This document shows positions 7,433 to 14,608 of a DNA stretch of 14,608 nucleotides, piece after piece. How positions within the stretch are numbered: the stretch's first letter is position 1; every line of letters starts with the position of its first letter. Source of the DNA: an uncultured Lachnospiraceae bacterium (GTDB taxonomy: Bacteria; Bacillota_A; Clostridia; Lachnospirales; Lachnospiraceae); assembly GCA_902767195.1 (NCBI GenBank), contig CACXGS010000248.1, forward strand, positions 1 to 14,608, in the 5' to 3' direction. Under the pieces are notes generated by a model. It ran no database searches. It saw nothing but the letters and a program-made list of their open reading frames with translations, and was not told the origin of the DNA. The translations under genes were made by a program, and so were the position numbers.

Positions 7433-8677
7433 ATGATCAACGAAAGCATTGACATTGTAAAAAACAAAGACCCGAAAATTGCGCGTGTACTGGAGCTGGA
7501 GCTTCGCCGTCAGCAGAATAATCTGGAGCTGATCGCATCGGAGAACCTGGTCAGTCCCGAGGTTATGGCTACCATGGGAAGCGTGCTCACTAATAAATAT
7601 GCAGAAGGATATCCCGGACGCCGTCATTACGGAGGCTGTGAATATGTCGATATGGCTGAGCGCATCTGTATTGAACGTGCTAAGGAAATCTTTAATGCGA
7701 AATACGCAAATGTACAGGCCCACAGTGGCTCCCAGGCCAACTTCTGCGTCTATCTTGCACTCTGCAAACCAGGAGACACCGTCCTCGGCATGGATCTGAA
7801 CATGGGCGGACATCTGACCCACGGAAGCAAAGCCAGCTTCTCCGGCAAATTATACCATACAGAATTCTACGGAGTCAGCCCCGAGACCGGTCTGATCGAC
7901 TATGATGAAGTACAAAGAAAAGCAGAAGAATGCAAGCCCAGGATGATCATCGCCGGAGCATCTGCCTATCCGCGTATTATTGATTTTAAGAGATTTGCAG
8001 AGATTGCCCACAGTGTCGGTGCCTACCTTATGGTCGATATGGCTCACATTGCCGGACTGGTAGCCGCCGGAGAGCATCCGAATCCCGTACCGTATGCTGA
8101 CGTAGTGACGACCACCACTCATAAAACCATGCGCGGCCCCCGTGGCGGTATTATCATGATGAATGATGAAGAGATCGCGAAAAAGATTGACAGAGCCATG
8201 TTCCCCGGAACCCAGGGCGGCCCGCTGATGCACATCATCGCTGCCAAAGCCGTCGCGCTCGGCGAGGCTCTCCGTCCTGAGTTTAAGAGCTATCAGGCCC
8301 AGATTGTCAAGAACGCCAAAGTTCTTGCCGAGACCCTTATGGAGGGCGGCATCGATCTGGTCAGCGGCGGCACAGACAATCACCTGATGCTTCTGGACCT
8401 CAGAAAACTCGGTATGACCGGCAAGGAGCTGGAAGACAGGCTTGACCGCGTCCACATTACCGTCAACAAGAATTCTATTCCCGGTGACACCCAGCCGGCT
8501 CTGATTACTTCCGGCGTCCGGATCGGTACACCGGCCATGACCACCCGGGGAATGAAAGAAGCAGAGATGAAAGTCATCGGCGACCTTATTCTGAAAGCGA
8601 TCTTCGACTTTGAGGTCAGCCGGGGCGAAATTCTTTCTACAGTGGATGAACTCTGCGTACAATATCCTCTGTATTAA
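7433..8677 (+). CDS. glyA: Serine hydroxymethyltransferase
   Basis: 414 residues, normal length for bacterial GlyA. The start is the ATG at 7433 with AAAGGA about 8 bases upstream; an earlier in-frame ATG at 7367 would add 22 unfamiliar residues and lies next to the promoter, so it is rejected. The protein interconverts serine and glycine with transfer of the hydroxymethyl carbon to tetrahydrofolate, using PLP, in the cytosol; it feeds one-carbon units to purine, thymidylate and methionine synthesis. Diagnostic motifs are [44 protein letters not shown] (Asp202) and the PLP lysine in [14 protein letters not shown] (K231). It is the only visible full gene on the plus strand and appears monocistronic, ended by the hairpin at 8701-8743. 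Nothing is truncated or altered. Confidence 0.98.
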   Translation: MINESIDIVKNKDPKIARVLELELRRQQNNLELIASENLVSPEVMATMGSVLTNKYAEGYPGRRHYGGCEYVDMAERICIERAKEIFNAKYANVQAHSGSQANFCVYLALCKPGDTVLGMDLNMGGHLTHGSKASFSGKLYHTEFYGVSPETGLIDYDEVQRKAEECKPRMIIAGASAYPRIIDFKRFAEIAHSVGAYLMVDMAHIAGLVAAGEHPNPVPYADVVTTTTHKTMRGPRGGIIMMNDEEIAKKIDRAMFPGTQGGPLMHIIAAKAVALGEALRPEFKSYQAQIVKNAKVLAETLMEGGIDLVSGGTDNHLMLLDLRKLGMTGKELEDRLDRVHITVNKNSIPGDTQPALITSGVRIGTPAMTTRGMKEAEMKVIGDLILKAIFDFEVSRGEILSTVDELCVQYPLY

Positions 8678-8700
8678 GAGATCTTTCCCGACAGGATTAC

Positions 8701-8743
8701 AAAACGCCTTATGCTGAAGGACAACTGCAGCATAAGGCGTTTT
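8701..8743. terminator. Bidirectional intrinsic terminator between glyA and the CARF-HEPN gene
   Basis: A perfect 16-base inverted repeat (8701-8716 AAAACGCCTTATGCTG; 8728-8743 its complement) with an 11-base loop. The A-run at one end and T-run at the other mean it can act for glyA (plus) and for the convergent operon ending at 8757 (minus). Confidence 0.92.
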
Positions 8744-8756
8744 ATTATAGTTCTCT

Positions 8757-10622
8757 TTATTTCTTCTCACCGGAAGGCTTTTCCTCTTTCTCCATTTTGC
8801 GGGCTGTCGATTTAACCTCTCCGGCAGAAATCCGTATTACAACCGGTTCTTTGTCCCGGATATTATCACTGATTCTGTCATAAGCCTGGATAAAATACCT
8901 TATAGACTCATCAATCTGAATGAGATTGATACTCATATCCTTGTCCTGGGGGAACAGTGTCCCGTTTTCATCACGTCCCTCTCTGGCATGATTGGTCTCA
9001 TTCCGAATTCGACTGACATGAAGATAGGCAAACAAAAGATCTTCTATCATTTTCCTGTCATCACAGGCGGAATAGGCAGTAATGACCTCCGGATCCGTAT
9101 TATCCAGTAAATTTGCCATATAAACAGCATTTTCCTTCTGATATTCAATGGTGTTGGAAGGATGTTTGAAATAACAATAGTTTTTTATAAAGTAATGATC
9201 GATATCATCCATTTTCCAGTAATCATAGGACTTCATCTGGTTGCGGAGACGGGCAAATATCTCCGTTACATGCTCCTTTTCATCCTCGTTATCACAATAA
9301 TAGAATATTCCCTGTTTAATAAAGTCTTTCGGCGCTTTGGCTTCGATCAGTGTCAGACACTGTTGGAAGAAGCCCTTCCTGTAAGCCCATCTGACCAGAT
9401 CGATAAAGCCGGCGTCATCTGCTGTGACAAGGCGTCCGTAATCATTTTTGATTCCCTCGGCCATCAGGATAAAAAGCTTGCTGTAATAATCACTTTCACT
9501 GAGGTCAAATCCATTCTTCAGCTGCTGCCGCAAATCCTGGATACCTTTTTCGATATCGCCTATACAGCATAATGAAAGTCCGGTATCTATACGCCTCATG
9601 GCATAAATCATCTTTTCCACTTCTTCGTTTTTCGAAGGGCTGTGTTCCCAGTAGTCAACGATCATATCCACCTTGCCGTATTTGAGGAAAGCTCTGGATG
9701 CCGTCACCAGTGCCGATATCCCGTATCCCTCCGTGTCATTCCTGATCTTTCCGACCAGCCTGTAATGGGCATTCGTCGTTGTGCAGACCATGGCTACCTC
9801 CATTTTGCTTCCGTACAGAGTATCAAGGATATCCAGCACGCTGAGCATGGAGAAATTATCTGTCATATCGTCATTATTTACAGCAAAATAGATTCTGATA
9901 TCGTCATGGATCGGAGCAGCCATCTCTTTACTCAGGTTGATCAGGGTATCAATGGGGACTTTTCCGTCTTCATCGATCACCGCAGGAACAAACCTCATCT
10001 TTGCCTCTTCATTATCTTCCAGAATCTCCATCTTGCAGGAGTCTTTGAGATTCATGTAGAGATAATTCTTGATCCACTGCAGGTAAGGTCCCTTCCTTCC
10101 GGCTGCTTCTGGTATGGTTTCTGTGAGTTCTTTTTTCAGCTCATCATACAGTTCCGCATTCTGTACAAGTCTGTCAAAGAATCTGCTGAATTTCTTATGG
10201 GAATTCCCGGTGTCTTTTCTGTTAATGAAATTCCTGACAAATGTTTCTGTTTCTGTCTGTTCCTCGGGAGTAAGAATCTCTGTGATCTCCTGCTGCTCGA
10301 TCTTCAGGTCATCAATATACTGGGCCAGTCTGTATCTGAACAGGCTGTAGGTCGACAGTTCGTTGATATCTGACGAATATAAATCCTTTCCTTCATCGAC
10401 TCCGAGAACTCTTGCGTCATCGCCGGCATCACAGGTCAGATGCCTGCCAAGAACAATAATCTCATCGATGTGGTGACGAGACATAATGTATTTTGTGGTT
10501 GCCTCCACAGTCAGCATGGCATCCGTGTATATTCTTCTGCCGCCTTCCACTGCATAGTAATAGCGCAGCGGTTCATCTTTGACAACGGGATACAGAGATG
10601 TAAACAAAATATTGTAGGCCAT
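8757..10622 (-). CDS. Putative CARF-HEPN ribonuclease (Csm6/Csx1/TM1812-like), no CRISPR nearby
   Basis: 621 residues. The ATG at 10622 has AAAGGA about 8 bases upstream; a GTG at 10649 overlaps the previous stop (GTGA) but has no ribosome site. The N-terminus (3-66) has a beta-alpha Rossmann start, ILFTSLYP, then TDAMLTVEATTKYI and IDEIIVLG, as in TM1812-type CARF proteins. After a long polar helical insertion, 240-326 continue the fold (DDIRIYFAVNNDDMTDN, VLDILDTL, EVAMVCTT, GYGISALVTASRAFLKYGKVD), matching the family's second half, although the usual DxTHGxR loop is changed. The C-terminal helical region (about 495-590) holds RIRNETNHA with R540-x4-H545, the HEPN RNase signature including the Asn after Arg. 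No membrane segment; the tail is lysine-rich. By family analogy it would cut RNA when a cyclic oligoadenylate binds. It is last in the ABC exporter operon, 23 bases after the previous stop. An uncharacterised HEPN RNase with another ligand remains possible. Confidence 0.7.
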   Translation of the reverse strand: MAYNILFTSLYPVVKDEPLRYYYAVEGGRRIYTDAMLTVEATTKYIMSRHHIDEIIVLGRHLTCDAGDDARVLGVDEGKDLYSSDINELSTYSLFRYRLAQYIDDLKIEQQEITEILTPEEQTETETFVRNFINRKDTGNSHKKFSRFFDRLVQNAELYDELKKELTETIPEAAGRKGPYLQWIKNYLYMNLKDSCKMEILEDNEEAKMRFVPAVIDEDGKVPIDTLINLSKEMAAPIHDDIRIYFAVNNDDMTDNFSMLSVLDILDTLYGSKMEVAMVCTTTNAHYRLVGKIRNDTEGYGISALVTASRAFLKYGKVDMIVDYWEHSPSKNEEVEKMIYAMRRIDTGLSLCCIGDIEKGIQDLRQQLKNGFDLSESDYYSKLFILMAEGIKNDYGRLVTADDAGFIDLVRWAYRKGFFQQCLTLIEAKAPKDFIKQGIFYYCDNEDEKEHVTEIFARLRNQMKSYDYWKMDDIDHYFIKNYCYFKHPSNTIEYQKENAVYMANLLDNTDPEVITAYSACDDRKMIEDLLFAYLHVSRIRNETNHAREGRDENGTLFPQDKDMSINLIQIDESIRYFIQAYDRISDNIRDKEPVVIRISAGEVKSTARKMEKEEKPSGEKK

Positions 10623-10645
10623 TTCTATTTCCTTTCTCTCATTCT

Positions 10646-12475
10646 TCACGCAGCGTCTGTCGTGCTGCTGTACAACCTGTAATATATTCCTTTCGCTTCC
10701 ATAAGTTCCTCGTGAGTTCCCGTCTCGGCAATCCTTCCCTGGTCCAGAACAATAATCCGGTCGGCGTTTCTGATGGTTGACAGCCTGTGAGCGATCACAA
10801 TGACCGTCTTGTTCTTCATCAGAGCATCAAGGCCCCGTGATACCAGCAGCTCTGTACGGGAGTCAATGGAACTGGTGGCTTCGTCCAGCACCAGGATCGG
10901 GAAATCGCCCACAGCCGCTCTCGATATCGCCAGAAGCTGTCTCTGCCCCTGACTCAGAGTACTGCCGTCATGCTGGAGAACGGTATCATAGCCATTCTCA
11001 AGCAGGGTAATAAACCTGTGGGCATTGGCAAGTTTCGCTGCATTCTCAATATCCTCGTCATCGGCATCCAGCCGTCCGAAGCGGATATTCTCTCTGACAG
11101 GCATGCCAAACAGATGTGTATCCTGAAGCACACACCCCACGGCATGTCTCAGATCGTCCTTGTGGATGTTTTTGATGTCAATGCCATCAATCGTTATTGT
11201 TCCGTCTGCAATCTCATAAAACCTGCTCAGCAGGTTCACCATGGTCGTCTTGCCTGCTCCTGTTGTGCCCACTATGGCAATGGTCTGACCCGGGGCAGCG
11301 CTCAGGGAAAGATCATGGAGTATGGTCGGCCCGTCAGTCTCGTAGGCAAAATCCACATCCTTGAATTCAATTCCACCCTTGCAGGGTATCAATGTGCCGT
11401 CCGGCATTTTCCAGGCCTTTGACTCTCTTCTCTCTTCGGATTCTCTGACAAGGCCGTCTTCATCGTAGATACAGCTGACCAGACCTGCCTTCCCATCATC
11501 CGGCTCCGATGCCAGATCCAGAAAGGCAAACAATCTGTCTGCGCCTGCTTTGGCACTTAATATATTGCTCATCTGTTTCGTAATCCTCGAGACAGGAGCA
11601 TACATTTTTCTGTAATACTGAAGGAATACACCCACTGTGCCCGCATCGGTCATTCCCGACAAAGCCATCATACTACCGGCGGCAGCAACGGCTGCATATC
11701 CTATATAACTGAATCCTCCGGAGAAATCATACATGCTGGTGGAAAAGAAATCAGCCCTGCTCATGGAATCATAGAGCTTACCGTTAAGCCCGGCATATCT
11801 TTTCTCCGTATTCTTTTCCTGCGAGAAGGCCTTGATCTCAGCCCTGCCTGAAATCATTTCCTCGCCATATGCGTTGAGATCCTGTGTCGCTTTCTGCTGC
11901 TCTGCAAAATGTCTGCTCTGGTTTCCGGCGATCAATCTCAAAACCAACCCTATGACAGCAATACAGCCTATGACTACTCCGGCCATCCGGATATCCGACG
12001 TTAGCATCGTTACCGCAATGGCAATGATTGTGGCAGTTCCCTCAATAATGCGTGGAAAACTTTGTCTGAGCATCATGCTGAGGGAATCAACATCCGAAGA
12101 ATAATAATTCATCAGTTCTCCACGGCTGTGGGTATTAAAATACGCAAGAGGCAGATGTTCCATAACATGGAACATATCCTGCCTGATCCTGCTCATGACA
12201 TCCGTGCTGATCTTATCCATTATGATACCCTGGATCACCGAAGATAACACTTCAATAACATACATCAGTGCGATGAGAAGGAATAATCTGCGGGCCTCAG
12301 AGAAATCGGGGTTTCCCTGCCCCACAAGGGGAACAAGAACATCGTTAATCAGAGGTTTAAGATAATAGGTGGCCCTGACAGTACATACCGCTCCGGCTAT
12401 CATGCAGATCAATACAATGATAAGCATGAAGTTATAGCCTGACATGTATCTGAGAAGTCTTCTGATCGTATTCAT
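10646..12475 (-). CDS. ABC exporter half-transporter with catalytically complete NBD (TM288/LmrD-like)
   Basis: 609 residues: an N-terminal six-helix exporter domain (about 15-310) and a nucleotide-binding domain (about 365-600). ATP-site motifs: Walker A GTTGAGKTT (403-411), Q-loop Q451, signature LSQGQ (507-511), Walker B ILVLDE with catalytic E532, and switch H563 (IAHRLST). The signature has Gln where LSGGQ has its first Gly; in TM288-type subunits this altered signature serves the degenerate site of the pair. A linker of about 45 residues (about 320-365) between membrane and ATP domains is longer than usual. The start overlaps the previous stop by 4 bases (ATGA) and has AGGAGG upstream, so the two halves are probably translated together and form a heterodimeric membrane exporter. 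The substrate (drug, lipid or peptide) cannot be told. Confidence 0.93.
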   Translation of the reverse strand: MNTIRRLLRYMSGYNFMLIIVLICMIAGAVCTVRATYYLKPLINDVLVPLVGQGNPDFSEARRLFLLIALMYVIEVLSSVIQGIIMDKISTDVMSRIRQDMFHVMEHLPLAYFNTHSRGELMNYYSSDVDSLSMMLRQSFPRIIEGTATIIAIAVTMLTSDIRMAGVVIGCIAVIGLVLRLIAGNQSRHFAEQQKATQDLNAYGEEMISGRAEIKAFSQEKNTEKRYAGLNGKLYDSMSRADFFSTSMYDFSGGFSYIGYAAVAAAGSMMALSGMTDAGTVGVFLQYYRKMYAPVSRITKQMSNILSAKAGADRLFAFLDLASEPDDGKAGLVSCIYDEDGLVRESEERRESKAWKMPDGTLIPCKGGIEFKDVDFAYETDGPTILHDLSLSAAPGQTIAIVGTTGAGKTTMVNLLSRFYEIADGTITIDGIDIKNIHKDDLRHAVGCVLQDTHLFGMPVRENIRFGRLDADDEDIENAAKLANAHRFITLLENGYDTVLQHDGSTLSQGQRQLLAISRAAVGDFPILVLDEATSSIDSRTELLVSRGLDALMKNKTVIVIAHRLSTIRNADRIIVLDQGRIAETGTHEELMEAKGIYYRLYSSTTDAA

Positions 12476-14193
12476 GCCATCGTCCTCCTCTGGGTATCAT
12501 AGATCTCATTATATACTTTGCTCGATGCCAGAAGCTCCTTATGGGTTCCGGCAGCATCAATACGCCCTTCATCGAGAACGATAATTCTGTCCGCATCCTT
12601 AACGGATGTAAATCTCTGGGACACAAGTATTATGGTTGTTGTACCTTTCATTTTCCGCAGTGTCTCAATAATATGATGTTCCGTAGTATTATCAACGGCA
12701 CTCAGGCTGTCATCAAGAATAAGTATCCCGGGCTTGCTGATCAGAGCTCTTGCAATACACAGGCGCTGCTTCTGTCCGCCCGAGACAGTACTGCCTCCCT
12801 GGCTGACACGAGTATCATATCCGTCAGGAAAACCCATGATAAAATCATTGGCTCCGGCGGCAACACAGGCATCAACAATCTCTTCTACAGTAGCGTCTTC
12901 ATTGCCCCATCTGAGATTGTCAGCAATCGTACCGGTAAAGAGCAGCGAAGCCTGAGGCACCAGTCCTATGGCTCCCCGCAAATCGTCAAGATCATAATCT
13001 TTTACGTCCTCTCCTCCAACCGATACGGTTCCCGCATTACAATCGTAAAATCTGGGAATCAGATTGATCATGGATGTTTTGCCGCTGCCTGAAGAGCCGA
13101 TGATACCGACAAATTCTCCAGGTTTTATCTCTATGTCAATATTGTTTAGAACATTTTTTCCTTCAAAATAGCTCATGCTGACATCACGAAATGACACTGA
13201 CCCGTCTGCAGGAGGTGCGGAGGGCCTTTGGCCGCTTTTGATGGCAGGCTCTGTATCCATAACCTCAACAATCCTGTCCAGGGATACCTGGGCATTCATC
13301 AAAGGTACCGTGGCACCAGCAATCAGGGAAATGCGGAACAGTATCTGATCGGTATAGCTGACCAGGCAGAAAAAGTCGCCCGCCTGCATAACCCCACCGA
13401 TAATCTGCCTGCCGGATATCAGTATGACAGCAAGCAGGGTGATATCCATAACAAGCCCCAGTACAGGCTCGTTCATCACACTCAGCGTCTCCGCCATACG
13501 GGTCTCCTGTCTTAATACCCCGATGATTCTTGAGAATCTGCTCGTCTCATAATCGCTTCGTGCGAAAGCTTTGACGGTCTTCTGGGCCGTGATATTCTCT
13601 TCCAGCATGTCGTTCATTTTGTCATAATTCACGAACATTTTACGGTAATGCCTGAGGGCAAACCTTGCGATAGTCATACTTGCCACGAAAAGAGCGATTG
13701 CGGAGATCATAAAAATCTTTGCAAAGCCCCGGTATGCCGTGGCAGTAACCGTGATGGTCATAATGACCATCAGGGGACAGCGAATAAAGGTATTGAACAT
13801 CATCAATGCGTTCTTGACATAAGAAACATCCGTGGACATTCTGGTAATGATGGATGATACGCCAAACTGATCCGAATCTGCAAAAGACAGTCTCTGGGCG
13901 CTGATGAAGAGGTTGTCACGAAGGTTCCTTCCCACGCCCGATGCCCATTTAGACAGGTGACGACTGATCATAACACCTGCTGTCATCATAATCACAGCCG
14001 CCAGCAGCATCAGCAATCCTCTGTTTTTGATTACCTCTGTGTTGGCCCCATATATTCCCTTGTCAACCATATCTCCCATAAGATATGGTATCCATACTTC
14101 CATGCCAACCTGGACAAAGACCCAGACAGGAACTAAAAGCATATTTTTCCTGTAGCCTTCTGAAAATCTATAGAGACGCTTAATATGATCCAT
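12472..14193 (-). CDS. ABC exporter half-transporter with degenerate NBD (TM287/LmrC-like)
   Basis: 573 residues with an N-terminal transmembrane exporter domain (about 15-300) and an ATP-binding domain (about 330-570). Walker A GSSGSGKTS (366-374) and a canonical signature SGGQ (471-474) are intact. The Walker B catalytic Glu is Asp (ILILDDSLSAVD, D495) and the switch His is Gln (LVSQRFTSV, Q526). This Asp/Gln pair is the known pattern of the degenerate subunit in heterodimeric exporters such as TM287/288, so it is a family trait and not damage. Its intact SGGQ completes the active ATP site of the partner encoded immediately downstream. The ATG at 14193 follows AGAGGA. It is the first gene of the operon; its promoter region shares the divergent gap with the lipoprotein gene and contains the Pho-box-like repeats. 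Confidence 0.93.
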   Translation of the reverse strand: MDHIKRLYRFSEGYRKNMLLVPVWVFVQVGMEVWIPYLMGDMVDKGIYGANTEVIKNRGLLMLLAAVIMMTAGVMISRHLSKWASGVGRNLRDNLFISAQRLSFADSDQFGVSSIITRMSTDVSYVKNALMMFNTFIRCPLMVIMTITVTATAYRGFAKIFMISAIALFVASMTIARFALRHYRKMFVNYDKMNDMLEENITAQKTVKAFARSDYETSRFSRIIGVLRQETRMAETLSVMNEPVLGLVMDITLLAVILISGRQIIGGVMQAGDFFCLVSYTDQILFRISLIAGATVPLMNAQVSLDRIVEVMDTEPAIKSGQRPSAPPADGSVSFRDVSMSYFEGKNVLNNIDIEIKPGEFVGIIGSSGSGKTSMINLIPRFYDCNAGTVSVGGEDVKDYDLDDLRGAIGLVPQASLLFTGTIADNLRWGNEDATVEEIVDACVAAGANDFIMGFPDGYDTRVSQGGSTVSGGQKQRLCIARALISKPGILILDDSLSAVDNTTEHHIIETLRKMKGTTTIILVSQRFTSVKDADRIIVLDEGRIDAAGTHKELLASSKVYNEIYDTQRRTMA

Positions 14194-14258
14194 GATGTGT
14201 CCTCTTAATAGTCAATCCTATGATCTTATCTGTATTTTTCACAGAACTGTTATGAGTT

Positions 14259-14288
14259 AGTATAACATATTTAAATACGAATTGACAG
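14259..14288 (-). promoter_or_regulatory. Candidate promoter of the ABC exporter/CARF-HEPN operon
   Basis: On the minus strand, an extended -10 TGTTATACT (14267-14259) lies 17 bases downstream of a poor -35 (TGTCAA, 14287-14282). That -35 overlaps one CTGTCA repeat, the arrangement expected when an activator replaces -35 contacts. The inferred transcript start near 14252 leaves about 58 bases of leader. Confidence 0.5.
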
Positions 14289-14320
14289 TTTAACTATGCT
14301 GTGTGACAGTTATGTGACAA
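14283..14320 (-). promoter_or_regulatory. Direct repeats resembling a PhoB-type Pho box
   Basis: On the minus strand three TGTCA-centred repeats begin at 14320 (TTGTCA), 14309 (CTGTCA) and 14288 (CTGTCA), spaced 11 and 21 bases. The first pair reads TTGTCACATAACTGTCAC, which fits the E. coli Pho-box consensus CTGTCATAWAWCTGTCAY at 16 of 18 positions. The 11-base step puts the repeats on one face of the helix, as for OmpR/PhoB-family regulators. Any OmpR-family regulator could use such repeats, so the phosphate link is inference. Confidence 0.5.
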
Positions 14321-14325
14321 TCATT

Positions 14326-14334
14326 TGATATAAT
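14326..14334 (+). promoter_or_regulatory. Extended -10 element for the lipoprotein gene
   Basis: TGATATAAT combines a perfect TATAAT (14329-14334) with an upstream TGn. The -35 region (around 14304-14311) has no consensus hexamer but lies within the TGACAGTT repeats, so an activator or repressor bound there would act on this promoter too. Confidence 0.5.
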
Positions 14335-14388
14335 GGACACAACAAAGAAATTTACCCGCCGGAAGGCGAAAGAAAAGGAGGATAAAAC

Positions 14389-14608
14389 ATGAAAATGAAG
14401 AAAGGTTTGTTATTCGGATTAATGACAGCTGCCTTACTGGCAGTGAGTGCAGGCTGTACAACAGCAGGTGCTCCGGCAGCAGAAGGAACTACAGGAAAAG
14501 CAGTAAAAAATGAGACCGCCATTAATTTGGAGAGTGCTGATCCCTCACCGGACTGGGTCGGCAAACTTGATGCAGCAAAAGATACCGACCAGCTCTTTGT
14601 AGTAGCAG
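14389..14608 (+). CDS. Lipoprotein, N-terminal fragment cut by window edge (possibly an L,D-transpeptidase-like protein)
   Basis: The frame is open from the ATG at 14389 to the right edge (73 codons). The ribosome site is strong (AAAAGGAGG, 7 bases upstream). The N-terminus is a lipoprotein signal peptide: MKMKK, a hydrophobic core (GLLFGLMTAALLAVS) and lipobox VSAGC with Cys at residue 23, followed by an Ala/Gly/Thr-rich linker. The mature part begins DWVGKLDAAKDTDQLFVVA. This W..L..A...DQL.VV start reminds me of secreted clostridial proteins that precede a YkuD-like L,D-transpeptidase domain, but the domain itself is outside the window, so that function is a guess. It is probably anchored to the outer face of the cytoplasmic membrane. 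It is divergent from the ABC exporter operon and shares its regulatory region. Confidence 0.85.
   Translation, partial: MKMKKGLLFGLMTAALLAVSAGCTTAGAPAAEGTTGKAVKNETAINLESADPSPDWVGKLDAAKDTDQLFVVA

Noticed and set aside
7850..8770. 306-codon open frame antisense to glyA
   Set aside because: It runs opposite a strongly conserved gene and through the terminator, has no recognisable domain, and is explained by codon bias of glyA.
9642..10373. 243-codon plus-strand open frame over the CARF-HEPN gene
   Set aside because: Antisense shadow; the minus-strand frame is longer, has a ribosome site and carries the HEPN motif.
8678..14388. CRISPR array or cas genes near the CARF-HEPN gene
   Set aside because: I looked for regularly spaced repeats in all gaps and for Cas motifs in all large frames and found none.

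Overview
The window looks like chromosome from a Gram-positive anaerobe of the Clostridia, most likely Lachnospiraceae. The reasons are strong AGGAGG-type ribosome sites, a moderate GC content (an impression, not counted), closely packed operons, a lipoprotein signal peptide, and the type of gene content (PAS/GGDEF/EAL proteins, a TM287/288-type ABC exporter pair, a PatB-type C-S lyase). The species assignment is inference. I saw no tRNA, rRNA, insertion sequence, phage gene or CRISPR array.

Region 1 (1-5884, minus strand) is a probable three-gene cyclic-di-GMP operon, transcribed right to left. The first gene encodes an APC-family amino-acid-permease-like membrane protein fused to an intact GGDEF diguanylate cyclase domain. 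The second encodes a soluble REC-GGDEF-EAL-GGDEF protein in which the EAL phosphodiesterase site is intact and both GGDEF signatures are degenerate. The third is a PAS sensor protein with two related sensor modules around a coiled coil; it runs off the left edge, so its output domain is not visible. Gaps are 64 and 24 bases. One operon therefore appears to pair a c-di-GMP-making transporter fusion with a c-di-GMP-degrading response-regulator protein.

Region 2 (6041-8677) has two divergent PLP-enzyme genes: a MalY/PatB-type cystathionine beta-lyase (minus) and serine hydroxymethyltransferase glyA (plus). A perfect 16-bp-stem hairpin with flanking A and T tracts at 8701-8743 separates glyA from the convergent next operon and probably terminates both.

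Region 3 (8757-14193, minus strand) is a three-gene operon: two ABC exporter half-transporters that make an asymmetric heterodimer (one degenerate and one canonical ATP site), followed by a 621-residue protein that I read as a CARF-HEPN ribonuclease of the Csm6/Csx1/TM1812 type. Such proteins usually accompany type III CRISPR systems and respond to cyclic oligoadenylate, but here no cas gene or array is present and the gene sits behind a drug-type exporter. This is the most unusual part of the window.

Region 4 (14194-14608) is a divergent promoter region with direct repeats resembling a PhoB box, followed by the start of a lipoprotein gene (plus strand, cut by the window edge). The repeats are placed so that they could control the ABC-exporter/CARF-HEPN operon, the lipoprotein gene, or both. 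No gene-free stretch exceeds 200 bases.
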